64,000 nt of DNA from assembly GCA_023423655.1 (NCBI GenBank), contig JAFAFE010000007.1, positions 186,001 through 250,000 of the forward strand, in the 5' to 3' direction. The notes beneath the pieces are model-generated. The model had not been told where the DNA came from, made no database searches, and saw only the letters and a program-made list of their open reading frames with translations. This document shows, one piece after another, positions 49,970 to 59,093 of the stretch. Origin of the DNA: Pseudomonadota bacterium. GTDB taxonomy: Bacteria; Pseudomonadota; Alphaproteobacteria; Sphingomonadales; Sphingomonadaceae. How positions within the stretch are numbered: the first letter of the stretch is position 1; each line of letters opens with the position of its first letter. The position numbers and the translations under genes were made by a program.

Positions 49970-51901
49970 CTAGCCGTGATAAAAATCATAGACGGTCTGC
50001 GCCACCGCTGCCGAAACCCCCGGCGCACGCTGTAAATCCTGAAGGCTCGCATCACGCACCGCCCGCGCAGTGCCGAAGTGCATGAGGAGCGCCTTTTTGC
50101 GCGCAGGACCAATGCCCGGCACCTCGTCCAACGGGCTAGTCGTCATTGCCTTGGCGCGCTTTTGCCGATGTGCGCCAATCGCAAAACGGTGCGCCTCGTC
50201 ACGCAGTCGCTGGAGGTAGAAAAGCACCGGGCTGTTGACCGGCAGCATGAAGTCACGGCCGTCAGGCAAGTGGAACACCTCCCTGCCCTCGCGCCCATGA
50301 TGCGGCCCCTTGGCCACGCCGACAATGGCGAGATCCTCAATCCCCAATTCCTCCAGCGATTCAAGCGCCGCTGATAGCTGCCCCTTGCCGCCATCGACCA
50401 GCACCAGATCGGGCCAATCGCCTTTATCGCGCGCTGGGTCTTCAACTTGCGCGCGCGCAAACCGGCGGGCGAAAACCTCGCGCATCATCGCAAAATCATC
50501 GCCCGGCTGTGTTTCCGCGCGCTTGATGTTGAACTTGCGATACTGGCCTTTCATAAAGCCTTCCGGCCCCGCGACAATCATCGCACCCAAGGCGTTCGTG
50601 CCTTGGATGTGGCTGTTATCATAGACTTCGATGCGTTGCGGCGGCTCAGGCAGGTCGAACAGGTCCGCGACCTCGCGCAGTAATTTGGCCTGCGTCGTCG
50701 ATTCCGCCTGATGCCGGTCGAGCGCCTCCTCCGCATTGCGGCTCGCCTGGTTGATAAGCTTGGCCCGTTCCCCGCGTTGCGGCACAGAGATGGCCACCTT
50801 ATGCCCCGACAAAACCTGCAATGCCTCGGCTATCACCTCGGCCTCGGCGGGGTCGCGGTCGACCAATATGGTGCGCGGTGGCGGGGCGCTTTCGTAAAAT
50901 TGCATCAGGAAATCGCGCAGCACCTCATCATCCGGCACATCGGCGGTGTGTGCGGGGAAAAAGCTGCGATGCCCCCAATTCTGCCCGCCGCGAATGAAAA
51001 AGGCCTGAATACAGATATGGCCGCCCTTGGCTGCGAGCGCGAATATGTCCGCATCGCCCAAGCCTTCGGCATTGATCGCCTGCGACCCTTGGATAAAGGT
51101 TAGCGCCTTCAACCGGTCGCGCAGCAACGCCGCGCGTTCGAAATCGAGCGATTGCGCCGCCTCCTGCATTTGCGCGCCCAATTTAGCCTGCACGCGCGTC
51201 GATTTGCCGTCGAGGAAATCCTGTGCATCGCGCACCAGCTCGGCATAGCCCGCCGCATCAATCCGCCCGACACAAGGCGCGGAGCAACGCTTGATTTGAT
51301 AGAGCAGACAAGGCCGCGAGCGGTTGGCGAAGAAGCTGTCGGTGCAACTCCTCAGCAGGAATAGCTTTTGCAGCGCATTGAGCGTCTGGTTGACCGACCC
51401 CGCGCTGGCGAACGGCCCGTAATATTTGCCCTTCGCCCGCCGCGCACCGCGATGCTTTTGGATACGCGGGAAAATATGGTCCGACCGCAGCAAAATATAA
51501 GGAAAACTCTTATCGTCACGCAGCAGCACATTATAAGCCGGGCGATACCGCTTGATAAGCTGCGCTTCGAGTAGCAGCGCTTCGGCTTCGTTATTGGTCG
51601 TGACAATCGTCATCGACCGCGTTTGCGCGACCATGCGTTGCAGTCGCTTTGGCAGCCGCATCACCTGCACATAATTGCTCACCCGGTTTTTGAGCGAGCG
51701 CGCCTTGCCAACATAAAGGACATCGCCGCGCATATCGTGCATCCGGTAGACGCCGGGCTTTGCGGGCAAGGTTTTCAACACATTGCGGATCGCCGCAACG
51801 CCGGTTTCAAGGTCGGGCTTGTCCGATCCTTTGAGCGCATAGGTCGCCTTATCCTCATTGAACCGGTCGGGCGCATCAGGTCGGGAAGGCGGCAAGGACA
51901 T
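49970..51901 (-). CDS. uvrC: UvrABC system protein C
   Basis: Dual-incision nuclease of nucleotide excision repair, 643 residues. The GIY-YIG domain lies at roughly 46-130 (G-V-Y at 50-52, Y-V-G-K at 63-66), with a cysteine-containing linker after it. The UVR motif for UvrB binding (S-L-D-F-E-R-A-A-L-L-R-D-R-L) is followed by the RNase H-like domain with V-D-G-G-K-G-Q, and C-terminal helix-hairpin-helix repeats (V-P-G-I-G-P and A-P-G-V-S). An extra 45-residue polar leader precedes the first domain. Confidence 0.97.
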   Translation of the reverse strand: MSLPPSRPDAPDRFNEDKATYALKGSDKPDLETGVAAIRNVLKTLPAKPGVYRMHDMRGDVLYVGKARSLKNRVSNYVQVMRLPKRLQRMVAQTRSMTIVTTNNEAEALLLEAQLIKRYRPAYNVLLRDDKSFPYILLRSDHIFPRIQKHRGARRAKGKYYGPFASAGSVNQTLNALQKLFLLRSCTDSFFANRSRPCLLYQIKRCSAPCVGRIDAAGYAELVRDAQDFLDGKSTRVQAKLGAQMQEAAQSLDFERAALLRDRLKALTFIQGSQAINAEGLGDADIFALAAKGGHICIQAFFIRGGQNWGHRSFFPAHTADVPDDEVLRDFLMQFYESAPPPRTILVDRDPAEAEVIAEALQVLSGHKVAISVPQRGERAKLINQASRNAEEALDRHQAESTTQAKLLREVADLFDLPEPPQRIEVYDNSHIQGTNALGAMIVAGPEGFMKGQYRKFNIKRAETQPGDDFAMMREVFARRFARAQVEDPARDKGDWPDLVLVDGGKGQLSAALESLEELGIEDLAIVGVAKGPHHGREGREVFHLPDGRDFMLPVNSPVLFYLQRLRDEAHRFAIGAHRQKRAKAMTTSPLDEVPGIGPARKKALLMHFGTARAVRDASLQDLQRAPGVSAAVAQTVYDFYHG

Positions 51902-51970
51902 AGGCTCTATCTAGGCTTCCCCGCTTCAAAACAAAAGCCTGCCTTGGACATGGGAAGGCAAGCGCCCCAT

Positions 51971-52006
51971 AAAAAAGGCCGGACAAATATCCGGCCTTTT
52001 AAAAAA
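51971..52006 (-). terminator. Terminator of the ATP synthase Fo operon
   Basis: AAAAGGCCGG-acaaatat-CCGGCCTTTT forms a ten-pair hairpin with A and T runs on both sides. On the minus strand it follows the atpF stop by about 20 bases. Confidence 0.92.
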
Positions 52007-52025
52007 TTCAGATGGCAGGGCCGGT

Positions 52026-52637
52026 TTAGCCCAAGGTCGAGATAGTCTTGTCGATCAACGCCTTGTCGGTCGCACGGTCATGCTTGTCGGCGATGAGCGA
52101 TGCCGCCGCTGCCGTTGCTGCCGTTGCCGCCTTTTCGCGCACTTCGGCCAGCGCCGCCCGTTCGGCAGCACCGATACGGTCTTCGGCCATTTTCTGGCGA
52201 CGGGCGATAAGGTCGCTCGTGTCCGATTTGGCTTTAGCAAGGATCGCTTCGGCCTCTTCTTCGGCACGGGCGCGCATAGCTGCGGCTTCGCCTTCAGCGG
52301 CCTTCACCTTTGCCTGATATTCGCCGCGCAGCTTTTCCGCTTCGGCGCGCAGGCTTGCGGCCTCGTCGAGTTGCGCACGAATGTCGGCGATTTTCTTGTC
52401 GAGACCACCCGCGATCAGTGCCGGAACCCTCTTCCACACCATGATCGCCAACAGCACGATCATCGCGAGCGAGACCCAACCCGCCGCATCCATCCCCAAA
52501 GCACTGGGTTCGACATGATGCTCCGCAGCCGCGCCTTCATGCGCTTGGGTGGTTGCAACTGTCTGGACGGGGGCCTGAACGGGAGCCTGAGCCGGATCAG
52601 CGGGCTGAACAGATGCCTGTGTCGCAGGATTAGACAT
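52026..52637 (-). CDS. atpF: ATP synthase Fo subunit b, with N-terminal Gln/Ala/Pro extension
   Basis: Peripheral-stalk subunit linking Fo to F1. The single membrane helix lies near residues 53-72, followed by V-P-A-L-I-A-G-G-L-D-K-K-I-A-D-I-R-A-Q and a long coiled coil. About 45 residues before the helix are rich in Ala, Gln, Pro and Val and contain H-H; usual b subunits lack this. It overlaps the b' gene by eight bases and is last in the operon. Confidence 0.93.
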   Translation of the reverse strand: MSNPATQASVQPADPAQAPVQAPVQTVATTQAHEGAAAEHHVEPSALGMDAAGWVSLAMIVLLAIMVWKRVPALIAGGLDKKIADIRAQLDEAASLRAEAEKLRGEYQAKVKAAEGEAAAMRARAEEEAEAILAKAKSDTSDLIARRQKMAEDRIGAAERAALAEVREKAATAATAAAASLIADKHDRATDKALIDKTISTLG

Positions 52638-53121
52638 GAAGCACCGCCTTTACCGCTTTACTCGCTTCCGCCGCAGTCACCTTGGCACCGGAAAGCTTGG
52701 CCACGAGATCGCTGGCAGCTTCGCTCGCCACGCCCTCGATTTCGGTCAAAGCCTTGCTGGTAGCATTGCAGATCGACGCTTCTGCCGCCGCCATTTTATC
52801 GGCAATGACGCTGTCTGCTTCGGCAATCTTGCCTTCTGCATCCTTCGCGCCTTTGTCCTTGGCGGTTTGCGTAATTTTCTGGACTTCGGCCCGAACGTCA
52901 TTCTGACGGGTCCGATAGTCTTCCTCAATCTTGTCGGCCTCGTCCTGCGCCGCACGGGCCGCCGCGAGATCGCCCGCGATTTTCGCATCGCGGCTGTCCA
53001 CGGTCGCCGAAATCTTCGGCACCATGCCTAGCCCGACGACAATGAAGACAAAGCCGAACGTCAGCAGCAGCCAGAAAATCTGCGAAGCATAGATTTCGAG
53101 AACCTGGGATATTTGAGGCAT
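52630..53121 (-). CDS. atpG: ATP synthase Fo subunit b'
   Basis: Second, paralogous peripheral-stalk subunit found in photosynthetic and alphaproteobacterial ATP synthases. The 163-residue protein starts with a membrane helix (Q-I-F-W-L-L-L-T-F-G-F-V-F) and then P-K-I-S-A-T-V-D-S-R-D, the b' pattern, followed by an Ala/Lys/Glu coiled coil. Its place between atpE and atpF is the usual one for b'. The symbol varies (atpG, atpX or atpF2). Confidence 0.92.
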   Translation of the reverse strand: MPQISQVLEIYASQIFWLLLTFGFVFIVVGLGMVPKISATVDSRDAKIAGDLAAARAAQDEADKIEEDYRTRQNDVRAEVQKITQTAKDKGAKDAEGKIAEADSVIADKMAAAEASICNATSKALTEIEGVASEAASDLVAKLSGAKVTAAEASKAVKAVLHV

Positions 53122-53143
53122 TTCTACCCTCGAAAATCAGGCA

Positions 53144-53173
53144 CCGGGCGGTCAGCTAAACCCGCTCGCCCGG
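53144..53173 (-). promoter_or_regulatory. Hairpin downstream of atpE
   Basis: CCGGGCG and CGCCCGG pair around a 16-base loop in the 71-base gap between atpE and the b' gene. With no T run it is more likely an mRNA stabiliser than a terminator. That would help the c subunit, needed in many copies, to be made in excess. Confidence 0.5.
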
Positions 53174-53192
53174 CGCACATGGATGATTGGTC

Positions 53193-53420
53193 TTAGACGA
53201 CGAACAACAGGATAACGGCCGTCAAGAAGGCCAAGAGGCCCAAAAGCTCGGCACCGGCGAAACCGATGAAGAGGCGGCCCTGCTGGGCATCGGCAGCAGC
53301 CGGATTGCGCAGCGCGCCTTCAAGGAATGCAGCAAACACGTTGCCCACACCGAGAGCCGAAAGACCGGCACCGATTGCAGCGAGGCCAGCGCCGATGAAT
53401 TTTGCAGCTTCTGCGTCCAT
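53193..53420 (-). CDS. atpE: ATP synthase Fo subunit c
   Basis: Forms the proton-driven rotor ring. The 75-residue hairpin has two helices, the polar loop R-N-P near residue 38-40, and the ion-binding Glu58 in F-A-G-A-E-L-L-G. No extra polar residues of a sodium site are apparent. AGGGAG precedes the ATG. Confidence 0.97.
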   Translation of the reverse strand: MDAEAAKFIGAGLAAIGAGLSALGVGNVFAAFLEGALRNPAAADAQQGRLFIGFAGAELLGLLAFLTAVILLFVV

Positions 53421-53475
53421 TTGAATAACTCCCTTAAAGAAATAACGATATTAGAAATCGGTTTGAAAATCGAGA

Positions 53476-54258
53476 TCAGTGAAGATTGACAGCGTCATTG
53501 ATATAAATCGACGCCAGCAAAGCGAAAACATAAGCTTGGATGGCCGCAACCAAAAGCTCCAGCGCGGTAATGCCGAGCATCAGAAGGAAGCTCGGAATCC
53601 CGACCAACGCCCCATATCCTGCGCCTGCGCCGATACCGCCAACCACAAAGCTACCCAAAATCTTGAGCAGGATATGGCCCGCCGTCATCGCAACAAACAG
53701 ACGCAATGCAAGGCTGAAAGGACGTACGAGGAACGAGAAAAGCTCGACCACGAAAATGAGCGGGATCATCACCAGCGGCGTACCGTGCGGCACGAACAGC
53801 GAGAAGAAATGGAGGCCGTGCTTCCAGAAGCCGACGACCAGAACGATCGAGAAGGTCAGCACCGCCAGAACGCCGGTTACCGTGGGATGGCTGGTTACGG
53901 TGAAAGCGTGGCCACCGGCAACGCCGATTGGCAACATACCCAACAGGTTGGCAAACAGGATGAACATGAACAGCGAGAAAATATAGGGCACATATTTACG
54001 CCCTTCTTCGCCGACATTCGATACCAGAAGATTGTCGATAAAGCCGGTGACGCTTTCCACCGCCATCTGCCAGCGTCCGGGCACAAGCTGACGTTTCATG
54101 CCGCCAAGCGTGAACAGCGCCACAATGGCAGCCGTAATCACCATCCACAGCGCGCTGTTGGTGAAATTGATATGGTGCCCGAACAGCTCGAATCCGGGGA
54201 AAATTTCCTGCACCTGGAATTGGTGCATCGGGTCAATTTTGCCAGATTCCGAAGCCAC
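53476..54258 (-). CDS. atpB: ATP synthase Fo subunit a
   Basis: Stator subunit with the proton half-channels; about 260 residues and five to six helices. The essential arginine region R-P-F-S-L-A-L-R-L-F-V-A-M-T-A-G-H is present, preceded by the P-H-G-T-P motif. The start is unclear: I chose GTG at 54258 because it gives the common opening (M)-A-S-E-S-G-K-I-D-P-M-H-Q-F. A GTG at 54267 or the ATG at 54228 are alternatives. Confidence 0.93.
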   Translation of the reverse strand: MASESGKIDPMHQFQVQEIFPGFELFGHHINFTNSALWMVITAAIVALFTLGGMKRQLVPGRWQMAVESVTGFIDNLLVSNVGEEGRKYVPYIFSLFMFILFANLLGMLPIGVAGGHAFTVTSHPTVTGVLAVLTFSIVLVVGFWKHGLHFFSLFVPHGTPLVMIPLIFVVELFSFLVRPFSLALRLFVAMTAGHILLKILGSFVVGGIGAGAGYGALVGIPSFLLMLGITALELLVAAIQAYVFALLASIYINDAVNLH

Positions 54259-54345
54259 TATTGTCACACCCTTCTTAATGCCTGCTCCCGACGGGGAGCT
54301 TTTGACAATAAACCATTTTTACCCGTCCGGCCCGGCTGCCGCTTG

Positions 54346-54660
54346 TCAGCGCCGGGAGGACAGCTTGATAATATTTCTGAACGCGACCCCTATTCCGAGG
54401 AACAGAAATCCCAAAAGCCCCCACGGTGTCGTTTCGAAAAGCCAGTCAACTGTCCAGCCAATAAGTAAACCACCCGCGATGCCACCCAAAAGACCCGCCA
54501 GCACCTTGTTACCCATCTGATAGCCAGCATCAGATTCCGGTGCTTTTGCGCGCTTTGTCCGCTCCATTTCGACGTCTTCGGCCCGTTGCAACCTTTCTTC
54601 AAGTTGCGTCAGGCGCGAATCTTCGCGCAATGGTTTGAACTCGTCTCCGTCACCCGTCAT
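54346..54660 (-). CDS. atpI: ATP synthase accessory protein AtpI
   Basis: A 104-residue protein with a charged N-terminal half (Glu/Arg-rich) and two membrane helices (about 50-75 and 80-98). It contains G-L-L-G-G-I-A-G-G-L-L-I-G-W and G-V-A-F-R-N-I, the AtpI/AtpR-type pattern of alphaproteobacteria. It helps assemble the c-ring or supply magnesium in other species. GGAGA precedes the ATG at 54660. It is the first gene of the Fo operon; the F1 genes are not in this window, as usual for alphaproteobacteria. Confidence 0.9.
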   Translation of the reverse strand: MTGDGDEFKPLREDSRLTQLEERLQRAEDVEMERTKRAKAPESDAGYQMGNKVLAGLLGGIAGGLLIGWTVDWLFETTPWGLLGFLFLGIGVAFRNIIKLSSRR

Positions 54661-54894
54661 CGCCAATCTCCATGATAATGGCTTAAAACTGCGCTATAGC
54701 AGGATTGAAGCCCAACCGGAAAATGTCGCCACACGTGCCGCAGCCGCCAAGGCGCGGTCCGTTTAGGTAGGCGCGATGTATAAGTCAACCGCGATACAGC
54801 GAGTTTTGCTGCATCGCGTCATAAGCGCGCCCGACTCTATACTCTATGTACGATTTTGCGAGACAAGGCCAATGAGAACATATAGGGTCCATTC

Positions 54895-55662
54895 ATGTCC
54901 TCGACACCCTCTTCTTTGAAGCTGGAACCGGCCCCGCCGCCGCTGTTTGAAGAATTGCCGTCCCTCACCGCTGAAAGCGCAGTAGAGAGGCCCCATCATG
55001 GCAGCGGCCATCGGGCGCGCCTGCGCCTGCGCCTATTGGAGGGCGGGCCGGAAGCCCTTCTTGAGCATGAACTGGTAGAATATCTGCTCGCACTCGTGAT
55101 TCCGCGTCGCGATACCAAGCCTCTCGCCAAACAATTATTGGCGGAATTTGGCGGCTTGTCTGCGCTTATCAGTGCCGATCCGGAATCATTGATGCGGGTT
55201 CCCGGCATGGGTGAAACCACAATAGCCGCGCTCAAGATAGTCCAAGCCACCGCGCTGCGCCTGTTGAAAGCGGAAGTCACCGCTCGGCCGATCATCGCCA
55301 GTTGGCAGGCTCTGCTCGATTATCTGCGCGCGGATTTGGCGCATATCAATGTCGAGCGCGTGCGCGTCCTCCATCTCAACAGCAAGAATATGCTGATTCG
55401 TGACGAACTGGTGAGCGAAGGGTCGATTGACCAGTCGGCCATCTATATCCGCGAGGTCATCCGCCGCGCGCTTGAGCTGGGGTCGGCCAGCCTCATCCTC
55501 GTCCATAATCATCCGAGCGGCGACACTCAGCCCTCCCGCGCCGACATAGCGGTGACGCGCGACATAGTGGAGGCAGGTAAAAGGCTGAATATCGCGGTCC
55601 ATGACCATGTGATTATCGGGGCCAAAGGGCATAGTTCTATGCGCGCTATGGGATTGTTGTGA
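54895..55662 (+). CDS. radC: RadC family protein
   Basis: A 255-residue RadC with the N-terminal helix-hairpin-helix region (V-P-G-M-G-E-T-T near residues 102-109) and the C-terminal JAB domain. The metal motif is V-H-N-H-P-S-G-D-T-Q-P-S-R-A-D near 201-215. Despite the name, a DNA-repair role is not established for the family. It is divergent from atpI and upstream of purB. Confidence 0.93.
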   Translation: MSSTPSSLKLEPAPPPLFEELPSLTAESAVERPHHGSGHRARLRLRLLEGGPEALLEHELVEYLLALVIPRRDTKPLAKQLLAEFGGLSALISADPESLMRVPGMGETTIAALKIVQATALRLLKAEVTARPIIASWQALLDYLRADLAHINVERVRVLHLNSKNMLIRDELVSEGSIDQSAIYIREVIRRALELGSASLILVHNHPSGDTQPSRADIAVTRDIVEAGKRLNIAVHDHVIIGAKGHSSMRAMGLL

Positions 55663-55723
55663 TTGGGCGTGCATGACTGAAGCGCGTCAAAGCTCCTTTT
55701 AATCCGTTCTCCTTCTCCCTGTT

Positions 55724-55801
55724 CGTGTCGAGCGAAGTCGAGACACGCGCGCACATAGCTTGGAGGTAAAGCCTCACCCCCTCTCGACTATGTTCGAGGC
55801 G
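55724..55801. repeat. Extragenic hairpin repeat between radC and purB
   Basis: CGTGTC-gagcgaagtcga-GACACG makes a short stem, and a second TCTCGACTATGTTCGAGGCG lies about 35 bases on. The words GTCGAGCGAAGTCGAGA and CTCTCGACTATG...TCGAG belong to a type of dispersed repeat frequent in sphingomonad intergenic regions. The 255-base gap holds no other recognisable signal. Confidence 0.5.
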
Positions 55802-55917
55802 AAAGAAAGGCTGACATTCTCTGTCCTCACATAAAAACCGCGCCCGCCCTTCCCCGTTCGGTCCCGCTTTGCTAGGGGCGCGGCAATCCTAATCCTTTGC
55901 ATCCGGAGTCTCATCCT

Positions 55918-57231
55918 ATGGTCCCGCGTTATTCCCGCCCCGATATGGTCGCTATCTGGGAGCCCGAATCGCGGTTCAAAATCTGGTTCGAGATTGAAGC
56001 CCATGCGACCGACGCGCTCGCCAAGCTTGGCGTGGTGCCGGAAAGTGCGGCCAAGGCGCTATGGGACTGGTGGGCGACCAACCCGGCAATCGAAGTCGAC
56101 AAGATTGACGCCATTGAGGCCGTCACCAAACATGACGTCATCGCCTTCCTGACCTGGGTTGCGGAAAATGTCGGCGATGAAGCGCGCTTCATGCATCAAG
56201 GCATGACCTCGTCGGACGTGCTGGATACCTGCCTTGCAGTGCAGCTTGCCCGCGCGACCGATATATTGATCGACGATCTCGACAAATTGCTGGAGGCCAT
56301 CAAGCGCCGCGCGCTTGAACATCAGATGACGCCGACGATCGGCCGTAGTCATGGCATCCATGCCGAACCGGTCACTTTCGGCCTCAAAATGGCCGAAGCC
56401 TATGCCGAATTCAGCCGCAACAAGGCGCGTCTGATTGCGGCGCGCGATGATATTGCGACCTGCGCAATTTCGGGTGCGGTCGGCACTTTCGCCAATATCG
56501 ACCCCAAGGTCGAAGCCCATGTCGCCGAAAAGCTGGGCTTGGCGGTTGAGCCTGTGTCAACACAAGTCATCCCGCGCGATCGTCATGCCATGTATTTTGC
56601 AACGCTTGGCGTTATCGCCTCATCGATTGAGCGGCTTGCGGTCGAAGTGCGCCATTTGCAGCGCACCGAAGTGTTGGAAGCCGAAGAATATTTCTCGCCC
56701 GGGCAGAAAGGCTCGTCGGCCATGCCGCACAAGCGCAATCCGGTGCTGACCGAAAATCTCACCGGCCTTGCCCGCATGGTGCGCGGCTATGTGACCCCGG
56801 CGCTGGAAAATGTCGCTTTGTGGCATGAGCGCGACATCAGCCATTCCTCGGTCGAACGCTTCATCGGCCCCGACGCGACCATCACGCTCGATTTCGCGCT
56901 TGCGCGCCTCACCGGTGTGATCGACAAATTGCTGGTCTATCCCGACCGGATGCAGAAGAATTTGGACAAGATGGGCGGCCTCGTCCATTCGCAGCGCGTG
57001 TTGCTCGCGCTTACGCAAGCAGGCGTGAGCCGCGAAGACGCCTATCGCCTTGTCCAGCGCAACGCGATGAAAGTATGGGAATCGGACGGCCAGCTTTCGC
57101 TGCTCGAATTGCTCAAGGGCGACGAAGAAGTCACCGCCGCGCTATCGCCCGCTGAAATCGAAGAAAAATTCGACCTTGGCTATCATCTCAAACAGGTTGA
57201 TACGATTTTTGACAGGGTGTTTGGCGGCTAA
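55918..57231 (+). CDS. purB: Adenylosuccinate lyase
   Basis: Acts twice in purine synthesis, on SAICAR and on adenylosuccinate. The 437-residue protein has the fumarase-superfamily signature S-S-A-M-P-H-K-R-N-P near residues 262-271, H-D-V-I-A-F near 70-75, and T-S-S-D-V-L-D-T near 95-102. I start at ATG 55918 with GGAG nine bases upstream instead of the TTG seven codons earlier. Confidence 0.97.
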   Translation: MVPRYSRPDMVAIWEPESRFKIWFEIEAHATDALAKLGVVPESAAKALWDWWATNPAIEVDKIDAIEAVTKHDVIAFLTWVAENVGDEARFMHQGMTSSDVLDTCLAVQLARATDILIDDLDKLLEAIKRRALEHQMTPTIGRSHGIHAEPVTFGLKMAEAYAEFSRNKARLIAARDDIATCAISGAVGTFANIDPKVEAHVAEKLGLAVEPVSTQVIPRDRHAMYFATLGVIASSIERLAVEVRHLQRTEVLEAEEYFSPGQKGSSAMPHKRNPVLTENLTGLARMVRGYVTPALENVALWHERDISHSSVERFIGPDATITLDFALARLTGVIDKLLVYPDRMQKNLDKMGGLVHSQRVLLALTQAGVSREDAYRLVQRNAMKVWESDGQLSLLELLKGDEEVTAALSPAEIEEKFDLGYHLKQVDTIFDRVFGG

Positions 57232-57352
57232 CCATACTTGGCAACACGCCCGTTCGCGCCTAGAAGTTTGCAACGCCGTTTGACGGACAAAAGACATTCC
57301 CGCGCTATAAAGCGGGATTTGTGCGCATCTTTGCGCAGAGGGGAACAGGCAT

Positions 57353-57724
57353 ATGCAAATGCTTCGCACGATTTTTTGGGTCATCACTGCGGTGATCATT
57401 GTGTTGTTCGCAATGTGGAACTGGGCGCCAGTGAGCGTAAAAATCTGGCCGGAAATCGGCAGCGCCCAAGGGTTGCGGCTCGATACTTTCCTGCCGATGC
57501 TGATTTTGGGCGCCTATGCGCTGGGCGCGGTGCCGGTATGGCTGGTCTATCGCGCAAGCCGATGGAATATGACGCGCCGCATCGAAAATGCCGAGCGCCA
57601 GCTTGCCGATCTGCGTCAGCAAAGCAGCCTCGCCGCGCAAACAGCGTCTGCGCCTGCATCCAATGATATGCTGGCAAGCGACCCGCTGCCCGCCAATGTG
57701 AAGCCCAATACACCTTCGCTTTGA
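57353..57724 (+). CDS. LapA-domain (YciS-like) inner-membrane protein
   Basis: A 123-residue protein with two membrane helices (about 5-25 and 46-68) separated by a short periplasmic part. A cytoplasmic helical tail begins S-R-W-N-M-T-R-R-I-E-N-A-E-R-Q-L, as in LapA/YciS proteins that help assemble lipopolysaccharide in enterobacteria. The last 30 residues are low-complexity. GGGGA precedes the ATG. It lies directly before pyrF. Confidence 0.82.
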   Translation: MQMLRTIFWVITAVIIVLFAMWNWAPVSVKIWPEIGSAQGLRLDTFLPMLILGAYALGAVPVWLVYRASRWNMTRRIENAERQLADLRQQSSLAAQTASAPASNDMLASDPLPANVKPNTPSL

Positions 57725-57772
57725 TTATCGGGACTTTCTTTGAAGTCCATGCCCTAACTATAAGAGAAATAT

Positions 57773-58447
57773 ATGAGTTGCCCGATTTATCTCGCCGTTG
57801 ACACCCCCGATATCGAGGCCGCAAAGGCCTTGGTCGGCAAGGTGCAGAACCATATTGGCGGGATTAAATTGGGCCTTGAATTTTTCTGCGCGAACGGGCC
57901 GCAAGGCATCCACGACATGGCCGTGCACGGCCTGCCGCTTTTCCTTGATTTAAAGCTCCATGATATTCCGAACACGGTCGCCAAGGCGGTGCAATCGCTG
58001 CGCCCGGTCGAGCCTGCCATTCTCACCGTCCATGCCGCTGGCGGACGCGCGATGATGGAGGGCGCCAAAGCAGCGGCAGGCGCGAATACCAAGGTGGTTG
58101 CGGTCACCGTGCTGACCAGCCTCGATCGCAATGATCTTGGTGCCATCGGCGTTAACGACGCGCCGGAAACGCAGGTGTTGCGGCTCGCCGACCTTGCGCG
58201 CGAGGCGGGGCTGGACGGCATTGTCTGCTCCGGCGAAGAAGTTAAAGTTGCAAAGCAGCATTGGAAGGACGGCTTTTTTGTCGTCCCCGGCGTTCGTCCG
58301 GCAGATGGCGTATCGGGCGACCAGAAACGCACCGTGACCCCCGCCGAAGCCATGGCGCGCGGCGCGTCGATCATCGTCGTCGGGCGTCCGATCAGCAAGG
58401 CCGAAGACCCGGACCAAGCCGCGCGCGCTATAGAAGCGACGCTCTAG
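57773..58447 (+). CDS. pyrF: Orotidine 5'-phosphate decarboxylase
   Basis: Last step of UMP synthesis. The 224-residue TIM barrel has A-V-D-T-P near the start, the catalytic F-L-D-L-K-L-H-D-I-P-N-T near residues 56-67, and V-P-G-V-R-P-A near 172-178, which binds phosphate. It is the first of a closely packed run of biosynthetic genes; trpF follows four bases after its stop. Confidence 0.96.
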   Translation: MSCPIYLAVDTPDIEAAKALVGKVQNHIGGIKLGLEFFCANGPQGIHDMAVHGLPLFLDLKLHDIPNTVAKAVQSLRPVEPAILTVHAAGGRAMMEGAKAAAGANTKVVAVTVLTSLDRNDLGAIGVNDAPETQVLRLADLAREAGLDGIVCSGEEVKVAKQHWKDGFFVVPGVRPADGVSGDQKRTVTPAEAMARGASIIVVGRPISKAEDPDQAARAIEATL

Positions 58448-58451
58448 GCTT

Positions 58452-59093
58452 GTGGCCCCGCCACTTACCAAAATTTGCGGGCTATCGACGCCCGACAGCG
58501 TAGGCGCGGCTGCAAAGCTGGGGGCCGATTATGTCGGCTTTGTTCATTTTCCCAAAAGCCCGCGCCATATATCGCTCGACCAAGCCGCGGCGCTTGCCGC
58601 TCATCGCGGGCGGGCGGAGAGCGTGCTGCTGCTCGTCAATCCCGATATGGCATTGATCGATCATGCGCTGACGACCGTGCGGCCCGCTATATTGCAACTA
58701 CATGGCAATGAAACGCCCCTATTTCTGGGCGAAATTGCGCGCCGTCATGACGTCAAAATATGGAAAGCCCTTCCCGTGCGCACCCGCGCCGACCTTTCCG
58801 CAGCCAAGGACTATCAGGGATTGGTGGAGCGCATATTGTTCGACGCCAAGCCGCCTCCCGGCGCGCAAATTCCCGGCGGCAACGGGGTGCGTTTCGACTG
58901 GGAATTATTGCGCGATGCCAAGCTTGGCTTTGCGTGGGGCCTGTCCGGCGGGCTTGATCCCGCCAATGTCGCCGAAGCTTTGCGCATCACCCGCGCGCCT
59001 TTGCTCGATATTTCTTCGGGCGTTGAAGATGCGCCGGGGCAAAAGAATGTGGACAAGATGGCTTCATTCCTTAATGCGGTCCGCACATCATGA
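58452..59093 (+). CDS. trpF: Phosphoribosylanthranilate isomerase
   Basis: Third step of tryptophan synthesis from chorismate. The 213-residue barrel has K-I-C-G-L-S-T near residue 6 with the catalytic cysteine, G-F-V-H-F-P-K-S-P-R-H near 32-42, and L-Q-L-H-G-N-E near 77-83. The start is GTG at 58452. It overlaps trpB by four bases. Confidence 0.95.
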   Translation: MAPPLTKICGLSTPDSVGAAAKLGADYVGFVHFPKSPRHISLDQAAALAAHRGRAESVLLLVNPDMALIDHALTTVRPAILQLHGNETPLFLGEIARRHDVKIWKALPVRTRADLSAAKDYQGLVERILFDAKPPPGAQIPGGNGVRFDWELLRDAKLGFAWGLSGGLDPANVAEALRITRAPLLDISSGVEDAPGQKNVDKMASFLNAVRTS

